Assembly (NCBI GenBank): GCA_017382915.1
Contig: JAFNZJ010000033.1
Coordinates: forward strand, 1 to 20,544
DNA: 20,544 nt
Reading direction: 5' to 3'
Source: Clostridia bacterium
GTDB taxonomy: Bacteria; Bacillota; Clostridia; Oscillospirales; Acutalibacteraceae
Below are positions 7,339-13,641 of the stretch, in pieces; within the stretch, counting starts at the first letter, position 1, and each line of letters opens with the position of its first letter. The position numbers were made by a program, and so were the translations under genes. The notes beneath the pieces were generated by a model. The model was not told the origin of the DNA. It saw only the letters and a list, made by a program, of their open reading frames with translations, and made no database searches.

Positions 7339-8178
7339 ATGACTAAATGCACCGAAATTGAACGCAGTTTAATAAAAAAATTCCGCAAAAGTATTTGGAA
7401 CAGGTTTATTGAGGCGGTGCAGGCATATGACCTTATAAGCGAAGGTGACAAAATAGCCGTCTGTATTTCGGGCGGTAAGGATTCCTTTGTTTTGGCCAAG
7501 CTTATGCAGGAGCTTAAGCGCCACGGACATACCGAATTTGACCTTGAGTTTATTTGTATGGACCCCGGTTACACCCCCGCAAACCGTAAGAAGATTGAGC
7601 AAAACTGCGCCATTATGGAAATACCCGTAAATATTTTTGAAAGCAACATTTTTTCGGCCGTTGAAAACATTGAACAGTCGCCCTGCTACCTTTGTGCCAG
7701 AATGCGTAGGGGTCACCTTTATGCCAAGGCTAGGGAGCTGGGCTGTAATAAAATCGCCCTGGGTCACCATTTTAATGATGCCATTGAAACCGCCCTTATG
7801 GGTATGCTTTACAGTGGTCAATTTCAAACAATGATGCCAAAGCTGCACAGCACCAATTTTGAGGGTATGGAGCTTATTCGCCCCCTTTACTGCGTTAGGG
7901 AGGATGACATCAAAGCCTTTGCCCGCTATAATGACCTGCAGTTTTTAAACTGTGCTTGCCATTTTACCGAAAAGCTTGGCACCACCCCCGATGCCATTGA
8001 CCGTGAGGCTATTTCAAAAAGGTATAAGTGTAAGGAGCTTATTAAAGAGCTTAAAAAAGAGGACGACCTTATAGATGTAAATATATTCCGCAGTTTTCAC
8101 AGTGTTAATCTGAATACCATTATTGGGTATAGCAAAAACGGTGAAAAGACCACCTTTTTGGATGAATATGATAAATAA
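7339..8178 (+). CDS. ttcA: TtcA-family tRNA 2-thiocytidine biosynthesis protein
   Basis: TtcA-type enzymes adenylate and thiolate cytidine 32 of tRNA, using ATP and an iron-sulfur cluster. The 279-residue protein has the PP-loop SGGKDS (44-49), the CYLC cysteine pair (Cys116, Cys119), the ALGHHFNDAIETALMG segment (140-155) and a third cysteine in NCAC (205/207), the arrangement of the TtcA cluster-binding cysteines. The ATG has AAGGGGGG about seven bases upstream. It is a single gene with its own promoter and a strong terminator. Clostridia often encode this family in more than one copy, so the exact nucleotide modified is less certain than the chemistry. Confidence 0.88.
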   Translation: MTKCTEIERSLIKKFRKSIWNRFIEAVQAYDLISEGDKIAVCISGGKDSFVLAKLMQELKRHGHTEFDLEFICMDPGYTPANRKKIEQNCAIMEIPVNIFESNIFSAVENIEQSPCYLCARMRRGHLYAKARELGCNKIALGHHFNDAIETALMGMLYSGQFQTMMPKLHSTNFEGMELIRPLYCVREDDIKAFARYNDLQFLNCACHFTEKLGTTPDAIDREAISKRYKCKELIKELKKEDDLIDVNIFRSFHSVNLNTIIGYSKNGEKTTFLDEYDK

Positions 8179-8218
8179 CAAAACCGCCCGCAGGGATATT
8201 TCCCTACGGGCGGTTTTG
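8179..8218. terminator. Strong bidirectional terminator between ttcA and the EF-G-like gene
   Basis: The 12-bp outer stem CAAAACCGCCCG (8179-8190) pairs with CGGGCGGTTTTG (8207-8218); inside, AGGGA pairs with TCCCT around a TATT loop. A- and T-rich ends on both sides allow use from either strand, serving the two convergent genes. Confidence 0.92.
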
Positions 8219-8249
8219 CAAAATGAAAGCTATCAGCCAAAACTTTAAA

Positions 8250-10298
8250 TTATTCGGTCTTTGCGTTTTGAATTATCTTTTGCTGAATTGGGGCGGGTGC
8301 ATCCTCATACCTTGCAAATTCGGTGGTAAAGGTTGCACGACCCTGTGTTATGGAGCGCATAGCGGTTGAAAAATCGCCCATTTCAGCCATAGGCACCTCG
8401 GCCATAACCTCCTGCTTGTGACCGTTTAAGGGGTTCATACCAATAACCCTACCGCGGCGTTTGTTAATGTCACCAATAACATCGCCAAGGTTATCATCTG
8501 GTACTACCGCTGTAAGTGTGCCAATAGGCTCTAAAATTGTGGGTGATGCGTTTGCAATACCCTCCTTAAAGGCTATGGAAGCGGCGGTTTTAAATGCCAT
8601 TTCTGATGAATCAACAGGGTGGTATGAGCCATCAACCAAAACGGCCTTAACGCCAACCATTGGGTAGCCTGCCAAAACGCCCTTTTTCATTGATTCCTGA
8701 AGACCCTTTTCAACGGCGGGGAAGAAGTTTTTAGGCACCGCACCGCCAAAAATACGCTCTTCAAATACTAAACCTGCATCATCACAGGGTGAAAATTCAA
8801 TCCAAACATCACCAAACTGACCGTGACCGCCCGATTGCTTTTTATGTCTGCCCTGCACCTTAACCGATTTACGAATGGTCTCACGGTAGGCAACTGCGGG
8901 GGTTTTAAGCTCAACCTCAACGCCGAACTTTGCCTTAAGCTTTGAAACTATAACATCCAAATGCTGCTCACCAAGACCCGAAAGTATAGATTCCTTGGTT
9001 TCACTATCGGTGCGGTAGGTAACGGTTGGGTCCTCCTCAGCCAGGCGGATAAGACCTGCGGCGATTTTTTCCTCCTCGCCCTTTTTCTTGGGGTAAACCG
9101 CCATAGAAAGGGTCGGATTGGGGAAGGGCACCGTTACGGCCTCAACAACCTCACCCGCTGAAAGGGTGTCACCTGTAATAACATTGCCAAGCTTTGATGC
9201 ACAGCCAATATCACCTGCTGTGATTTGGTCGGCATCCTCCTGCTTGCCTGCCTTTATGTAGCTAAGCTTTGAAAGCTTTTCTTCCTCACCTGTGCGGCTA
9301 ACCTTAACCTTCATATCGCCCTTAAGGGTGCCTTTAAGCACCTTGAAGTATGAAAGCTTGCCAACAAACGGGTCTGCAATGGTTTTAAATACAACTGCGG
9401 TTGCGGCACCGTCGGGTGTGCTGTAAGCAACCTCCATATCCTCACCCTTTTTAACCTTGTAGGGCACATCAGCAGGGGAGGGTAAAATTTCAGCCAAAAT
9501 ATCAAGCATGGGAATAATGCCGTCACCGCTTTGACCAATACCGCTAAATACGGGGCAAATATCGCCATTTAAAATACCCTTTTTAAGGCCGGATAAAATT
9601 TCCTCCTCGGTAAATTCTTCACCGCCAAAGTATTTTTCCATAAGGTCCTCATCGGCCGATGCAACGGCTTCAAGCATCATACTGCGCATGGCTTCAATAT
9701 TTTCATCGGTAGCGGCGGCGCATTCCTTGGCGGTAAGACCGTCAAAGGTATAACCCTTGCCATTTACCAAATTAACATATGATGTAACATGGTCGCCCTC
9801 AACAACGGGCACAAAAACAGGGCAAATAACTGCGCCGTAGCGACCTGTAAGTATTGAAACAATGCGGTAAAAATGTGCGTGTGATGAATCCAGCTTTGAA
9901 ACAAAAAATGCAGTAGCCTTACCCTGCTCGCGGGCAAGCTCAAAGCATTGCTCGGCACCAACCGTAAGACCCGATTTACCCGAAAGCACTATAAGTGCGC
10001 TTTCGGCGGCGGTAAGCGCCTCTCTAACTCCTGCGGCAAAATCAAAAAGTCCGGGTGCGTCAAGCAGGTTTATTTTTTTGCCCTGCCACTCAAGGGGATA
10101 AACTGCAGTAATAACAGAAGTACCGCGCTTTTTCTCCTCTGCGTCATAGTCCATAGTAGTGGTGCCGTCGGCAGTTTTGCCAATACGGTCGGTACCGCCT
10201 GCGGCAAAAATCATAGCGTCTGCCACTGTGGTTTTGCCCGAACCCGCATGACCGAGTAAAGCAAGGTTTTTAATAAGTTCTGTTTGATACTGTTTCAT
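8250..10298 (-). CDS. EF-G-like translational GTPase (EF-G paralogue)
   Basis: The 682-residue protein has the full EF-G layout: GTPase domain, domain II, then domains III-V with HGQFGDVWIEF and KRRGRVIGMNP. Its GTPase motifs differ from canonical EF-G: P-loop GHAGSGKTT (16-24) for GHIDAGKTT, RGTSV (58-62) for RGITI, DAPG (80-83) for DTPG, and SKLD (134-137) for NKMD. This marks a divergent clostridial/actinobacterial paralogue (often annotated EF-G or FusA2-like), not the housekeeping factor, and there is no rpsL/rpsG/tuf neighbourhood. Its role in the cell is not established; ribosome-associated GTPase activity is expected from the family. The ATG has AAAGGGG about 10 bases upstream. It is transcribed alone from the promoter at 10436-10464 with a leader of about 130 nt. 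Confidence 0.9.
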   Translation of the reverse strand: MKQYQTELIKNLALLGHAGSGKTTVADAMIFAAGGTDRIGKTADGTTTMDYDAEEKKRGTSVITAVYPLEWQGKKINLLDAPGLFDFAAGVREALTAAESALIVLSGKSGLTVGAEQCFELAREQGKATAFFVSKLDSSHAHFYRIVSILTGRYGAVICPVFVPVVEGDHVTSYVNLVNGKGYTFDGLTAKECAAATDENIEAMRSMMLEAVASADEDLMEKYFGGEEFTEEEILSGLKKGILNGDICPVFSGIGQSGDGIIPMLDILAEILPSPADVPYKVKKGEDMEVAYSTPDGAATAVVFKTIADPFVGKLSYFKVLKGTLKGDMKVKVSRTGEEEKLSKLSYIKAGKQEDADQITAGDIGCASKLGNVITGDTLSAGEVVEAVTVPFPNPTLSMAVYPKKKGEEEKIAAGLIRLAEEDPTVTYRTDSETKESILSGLGEQHLDVIVSKLKAKFGVEVELKTPAVAYRETIRKSVKVQGRHKKQSGGHGQFGDVWIEFSPCDDAGLVFEERIFGGAVPKNFFPAVEKGLQESMKKGVLAGYPMVGVKAVLVDGSYHPVDSSEMAFKTAASIAFKEGIANASPTILEPIGTLTAVVPDDNLGDVIGDINKRRGRVIGMNPLNGHKQEVMAEVPMAEMGDFSTAMRSITQGRATFTTEFARYEDAPAPIQQKIIQNAKTE

Positions 10299-10435
10299 TT
10301 TGAAACGCCCCTTTGCTAAAAATTATTTTAAAGATTTGACAAAAATTACAAAAAGCTTTGCCAAAACAACAGTTTTCGTCAGTTTTTATTGGGTGAAGTA
10401 CCCTTTTTACGCATCAGAAAAGGTGTTATAGATAA

Positions 10436-10464
10436 AGTATATCACACCCTTTTGTGATTTTCAA
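10436..10464 (-). promoter_or_regulatory. Sigma-A promoter of the EF-G-like gene, with a leader of about 130 nt
   Basis: TTGAAA (10459-10464), 17 bp, TATACT (10436-10441) with extended TGa. Between it and the ATG (10298) the transcript has a small GGGT/ACCC hairpin near 10390-10402 and AT-rich sequence; I recognise no riboswitch there. Bases 10465-10554 are AT-rich with nothing evident. Confidence 0.82.
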
Positions 10465-10554
10465 CCAATTTTAACTAAAAAATTTAATATTTTTTGTTTA
10501 AGATATATTGAAAAGTATATAATTGACCACAAATTTTATAAATTGCCCCTAAAA

Positions 10555-10578
10555 ATAAAAAAATCGCCCCGGGGCGAT
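10555..10578 (-). terminator. Second (backup) terminator downstream of the structured RNA
   Basis: The palindrome ATCGCCCC/GGGGCGAT (10563-10578) folds to a 6-bp stem with a CCGG loop and is followed on the minus strand by a T-rich run (TTTTTTTATTTTTA). It lies just past the first terminator of the RNA at 10592-10657. Confidence 0.75.
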
Positions 10579-10591
10579 AACATAAAAAGGC

Positions 10592-10657
10592 ATAAAAAAT
10601 GAAATAACCCTTGACCGATGTTTCTTTACACATCTCATACAGGTCAAGGGTTATTTC
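10592..10657 (-). terminator. Terminator at the 3' end of the structured RNA
   Basis: GAAATAACCCTTGACC (10642-10657 on the minus strand) pairs perfectly with its complement at 10601-10616, 16 bp, around a 25-base loop that can form its own GATGT/ACATC stem. It is followed by ATTTTTTAT. The large loop is unusual for a plain terminator and may be part of the RNA's function. Confidence 0.85.
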
Positions 10658-11020
10658 TGGTTACTCTTAGTATCCAGCATCTTTTTTTGTACCTCTCTTT
10701 CTTAAATTGGTGCCTTCCTTGTTGCGGTCAATTTAGTAACACATTTTTAACACCCTTTAGGTACCCGTAAAGCGAGCTTCTTTGATGTTATTTCCGCCGA
10801 AGGCTTATTTTTTCACCCTCCCACTTAAGTTTAAGGTTTAAGACTTTTTAGTTTACCTACTGCTGCTACCTTTGGTAAAATTAAAATATATTATAAAATC
10901 TTTTTGTTAGGAAGACAAAACCCTAAATGATAAGTTTGTTTAGTCTTTAACCTTATTTTAAGTCTTTGGGCATTGCAGGTATCTTACCTGTACATTGGAA
11001 TCACCTTTTCCCTTTCTGTG
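10592..11020 (-). ncRNA. Structured non-coding RNA of about 430 nt, family not recognised
   Basis: The segment has its own extended -10 promoter (11026-11054) and ends in a 16-bp terminator stem, yet contains no open frame of note on the minus strand. Predicted helices seen by eye are: CAGGTA/TACCTG (10976-10981 with 10985-10990); a long-range helix of about 19 bp in three blocks (10823-10845 with 10942-10963) enclosing about 96 nt; TTTACC/GGTAAA within it (10852-10857 with 10874-10879); GTACCT/AGGTAC (10689-10694 with 10759-10764) enclosing TAAATTG/CAATTTA (10703-10709 with 10729-10735); CTGG.TACT/AGTA.CCAG (10657-10677). It does not show the marks of tmRNA, RNase P RNA, SRP RNA, a T-box or a group I/II intron. 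Size suits one of the large ornate bacterial RNAs or the clostridial orphan families, but I cannot name one. The only start near the 5' end (ribosome-like GGTGA, then ATG TAC AGG TAA) would give a three-residue peptide. Confidence 0.7.
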
Positions 11021-11025
11021 TCTAT

Positions 11026-11054
11026 AATATAACATATTTTTTGCGCCATTTCAA
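11026..11054 (-). promoter_or_regulatory. Sigma-A promoter of the structured RNA
   Basis: TTGAAA (11049-11054), 17 bp, TATATT (11026-11031) with extended TGt. Transcription is expected to start near 11019. No protein start follows, so the promoter belongs to the RNA itself. Confidence 0.8.
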
Positions 11055-11059
11055 TAGAC

Positions 11060-11075
11060 AAATTTGTACAAATTT
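11060..11075. repeat. 16-bp perfect palindrome upstream of the structured-RNA promoter
   Basis: AAATTTGTACAAATTT is its own reverse complement and lies 5 bp upstream of the -35 box at 11049-11054. It could be a dimeric regulator site or an UP-like AT-rich element; no regulator gene is adjacent. Confidence 0.5.
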
Positions 11076-11128
11076 ACTAGTTAAACTTATGCAAAATATA
11101 GAAACGTGTGGACAATGCACAAAAACTA

Positions 11129-11157
11129 TTGACAAGGCATAGGTTTTTTGTTATACT
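11129..11157 (+). promoter_or_regulatory. Consensus plus-strand promoter facing into a terminator
   Basis: TTGACA (11129-11134), 17 bp, TATACT (11152-11157). No plus-strand gene follows; the hairpin at 11167-11195 begins about where transcription should start. It would yield a transcript of about 40 nt, or antisense into the 3' end of manA on read-through. Confidence 0.75.
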
Positions 11158-11166
11158 AAATATGTT

Positions 11167-11202
11167 GGGGCTTACAGCAAACCGCTGTAAGCCCCTGTTT
11201 TT
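11167..11202 (+). terminator. Intrinsic terminator, best on the plus strand, 3' of manA
   Basis: GGGGCTTACAGC (11167-11178) pairs perfectly with GCTGTAAGCCCC (11184-11195), 12 bp with a 5-base loop, followed by TGTTTTTTG on the plus strand. On the minus strand the stem is followed by AACATATTTAG, a poor T-tract, although it is the only candidate terminator for the GRE-manA operon ending at 11206. Confidence 0.85.
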
Positions 11203-11205
11203 TGC

Positions 11206-12258
11206 TTATTTTTCGGGTGGCAGGCAGGCTACAATGGTTAAGCCTTCTGCCGCTTTAATTTTTGTTTCATTTGCGCTAAATGGTAAAAAGAAATAATCAC
11301 CCTGCTTTAACTCGGTTTTTTTACCGTTACAATAAACTGCACCACTGCCACTTGTTACAACATAAACGGCAGGCTTATGGGTAAGGGTAAGCTCGGCCTT
11401 TTTAAGCGTATAGCGCTTAACACCAAAACAGTCGGTATGTTGTTTGGTTATAAGGTCCTCTGATAAAACACCCTTTTCATCGGCGGTAATAATTGGCGTT
11501 ACTCTGCCCATATCAATAGATTTTTCACCGTAATACGAAAAATCAAAAACATCTATGGCGGTGTCGGGGTCTAACCCCAAATACATTTCATTGGCATCTA
11601 AAAGGTAGTCGCCGCAGTAGTATTCGGGCTGAATTGTAAAGTCGGTTGGCTCTTGAATCTCTAAAATAAGGCAACCAACACCAATTGCGTGTGCCATTTT
11701 TGCAGGCACAAAGAAAACATCCCCGGCTTTTACGGGTATGCGGTTTAAAAGGCGCTCCATTGCGGATTTATCGGTTTTGCTTTGCTCCACCGCCGCCTTT
11801 AACTGCTTTGCATCATATTCCTTATTAAAGCCAAAATAAATGGCGGCATCGGGTCGGGTGGCAAGCACTATCCAGGATTCAGCCTTGCCATATTCACTGT
11901 TAAGGTGTTTTTTTGAATATTCTTTATTAGGGTGTGCTTGTACAGGCAGACGAACGGCGCTATCCAAAACCTTGGTAAGCACTCCAAATTCATTGCGGCT
12001 GCCAAGCAGTTCGGACCTGTTGTTTTCAAGTAGTTCATCAAAATAAATGTCGCTGCCCTTTATTTTTGAAACGCCCTCTTTAGGGCCTTTTGATATTTTA
12101 TTAAGGGCCTTTACCGATGATGCCACCCATTCCTCCGGCTCAAAGCCGTCTACCGAATTATCACCAAAAAAATCGGCAAACAGTGCGCCGCCTGTGTAAA
12201 CGCGACCAACTCTGTTTTGTTCAAAAAATATAGGTGCGGTTAAAATACTTTTATCCAT
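11206..12258 (-). CDS. manA: Class I mannose-6-phosphate isomerase
   Basis: This cytoplasmic zinc enzyme interconverts mannose 6-phosphate and fructose 6-phosphate. The 350-residue length is near that of the short Bacillota form. The zinc-ligand pattern is present: QAHP (Gln107, His109), KAES (Glu127) and the HAIG histidine (His190), followed by a C-terminal cupin part. The ATG is 11 bases after the kinase TAG with only a weak ribosome site (GAGTGAAAAG), suggesting translational coupling. It is the last gene of the activase-GRE-kinase-isomerase operon. In that setting it may process the phosphate ester made by the FGGY kinase, or channel mannose-type sugars into glycolysis; the real substrate could differ from mannose 6-phosphate. 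Confidence 0.93.
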   Translation of the reverse strand: MDKSILTAPIFFEQNRVGRVYTGGALFADFFGDNSVDGFEPEEWVASSVKALNKISKGPKEGVSKIKGSDIYFDELLENNRSELLGSRNEFGVLTKVLDSAVRLPVQAHPNKEYSKKHLNSEYGKAESWIVLATRPDAAIYFGFNKEYDAKQLKAAVEQSKTDKSAMERLLNRIPVKAGDVFFVPAKMAHAIGVGCLILEIQEPTDFTIQPEYYCGDYLLDANEMYLGLDPDTAIDVFDFSYYGEKSIDMGRVTPIITADEKGVLSEDLITKQHTDCFGVKRYTLKKAELTLTHKPAVYVVTSGSGAVYCNGKKTELKQGDYFFLPFSANETKIKAAEGLTIVACLPPEK

Positions 12259-12269
12259 AACTTTTCACT

Positions 12270-13628
12270 CTATTCATATTTAATAAGCTTAGCGGCTTCA
12301 TTTATAGTGGCAAACCTACCTTTCGCCACCAATGAGTATAGTGCGGCGCCAAAGGCGGCCTCCTCCTTATGGGCGGGTATTTGCATTTTTATATTAAATG
12401 CTGCTTCAAACTTTTTGCAAAGCGCTTTGTTATTTCTTATTCCGTTGCCTGAACCTACAATATACTTTGGTGTGCCAAGTGCAAAGGGCTTAAGAGCTTT
12501 AAACATTTCATAAAGTTCATTTACCATACCCTGCATAAAGCCGTGGCAAAGGGCGGCGGTGGTAAGATTATTTACCGAAATGTTTTCAATACTGCCCCTT
12601 TTTTGCGGGTTTAATCGGGTGCCGCTAAAAAGTGTGGTAATATTAAGCGGCTCATTTTCGGGGGTGTAGTTTTCGGTAAGTCTATCCATAGCGGGGTAGG
12701 CGCTTTTTATTTCAACCCCTGCAATATCCTTAACTACACTGCGTAAAAACTGTTCTAAAATGCTGTAAGACCTGCCCCCGCAAAGTGAGGACCCGGCTAA
12801 AATATAGCTGTCATTTATCAGTGGGCGGCAGTCTAAATTTGTGTCTTTTGGTATGCCCCCTGCAAGGCAGGATATTTGACTGCCTGTACCAACATTTATA
12901 AGCAGACTTTCTTCGGGGTTTTTAACAGCCCCTAAAAAACTTGCCTGATTATCACCAATCGCCACCGAAACGGGTATACCTTTAAAATGACCCATAAGAC
13001 TATAGTCACTGCAAACGGCGGGGAATAGGTCAAAGTTCAACCCAAGTAAGGCTATTGCGCCTTTATCATAGCACTTATTTTTAATATCAAAAAGACCAAG
13101 ACTTGCGGCATCGGACGGGTGAAGCTTTGGTGCGGTTTTACCGCAAAGGGTCATAGCCGCCAAATCATGTATGGTGCAAAAGCAGGCGGCATCACTTGGT
13201 ACCAAGCCGTTTATCATATCATAAAAATAGGTAACTGCGCCATAACCCGTTGCCAGCGGATAGCCTGTTTTTTGGCTCATAAATTCGGCGTAGGTAAGAC
13301 CATCTTTATATGGCAAATCGCCACGACCGTCCTGCCAAATTTTAAGCTCACTTATAGGCTGACCCATTTTATTAAGGTAAACAATGCCGTGCATTTGACC
13401 CGTAATACCTATTGATGCAATAGGCTTATTTTGGGACAAAAGCTCATCCAATACCGAGCTTAAAATCTCCATAAGTCTTATGGGATTTTGCAGTTTTTCG
13501 GCGGGATTTTCGGTTTTTATAAAACTGTCGTTGGGTAGGGTGCGTGAAAGCTCCACCCTGCCGCTAACCAAATTTATAAGTATACCGCAAACCGAAGTTG
13601 TGCCAATATCCAAACCAATAGAATACAT
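12270..13628 (-). CDS. FGGY-family carbohydrate kinase (sedoheptulokinase/xylulokinase-like)
   Basis: FGGY kinases phosphorylate sugars or polyols with ATP. The 452-residue protein starts MYSIGLDIGTTSVCG (phosphate-1 loop with Asp7), has GITGQMHG (74-81), WQDGR (98-102), the expected catalytic Asp226 in GDNQASFLG, then NVGTGSQIS. The GQMHG and WQDGR pair is more like sedoheptulokinases than glycerol kinases, but specificity cannot be fixed. The frame extends 13 codons upstream; the ATG at 13626-13628 has AGAGGT six bases before it and begins at the family N-terminus, so it is chosen. It starts 13 bases after the GRE stop and is followed by manA, so kinase, GRE and isomerase should be co-expressed on one substrate pathway. 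Confidence 0.9.
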   Translation of the reverse strand: MYSIGLDIGTTSVCGILINLVSGRVELSRTLPNDSFIKTENPAEKLQNPIRLMEILSSVLDELLSQNKPIASIGITGQMHGIVYLNKMGQPISELKIWQDGRGDLPYKDGLTYAEFMSQKTGYPLATGYGAVTYFYDMINGLVPSDAACFCTIHDLAAMTLCGKTAPKLHPSDAASLGLFDIKNKCYDKGAIALLGLNFDLFPAVCSDYSLMGHFKGIPVSVAIGDNQASFLGAVKNPEESLLINVGTGSQISCLAGGIPKDTNLDCRPLINDSYILAGSSLCGGRSYSILEQFLRSVVKDIAGVEIKSAYPAMDRLTENYTPENEPLNITTLFSGTRLNPQKRGSIENISVNNLTTAALCHGFMQGMVNELYEMFKALKPFALGTPKYIVGSGNGIRNNKALCKKFEAAFNIKMQIPAHKEEAAFGAALYSLVAKGRFATINEAAKLIKYE

Positions 13629-13641
13629 ATTTTTACCTCTT

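Noticed and set aside
8250..10298. Ribosome-protection tetracycline resistance protein (TetM type)
   Set aside because: Length and domains are EF-G-like, but the P-loop and other motifs are those of the clostridial EF-G paralogue, not the GHVDAGKTT type of TetM; no mobile-element context.
10592..11020. tmRNA, RNase P RNA, SRP RNA, T-box leader or intron as the identity of the structured RNA
   Set aside because: No tRNA-like ends or tag reading frame, no GAGGAAAGUCC-type RNase P core, no SRP GGAA/GCAG core, no T-box UGGNACCGCG, and no intron core or reverse transcriptase nearby.
11108..11296. Plus-strand open frame of 62 codons between the structured RNA and manA
   Set aside because: It runs through a promoter, a terminator hairpin and the antisense of manA, and its start has no ribosome site.
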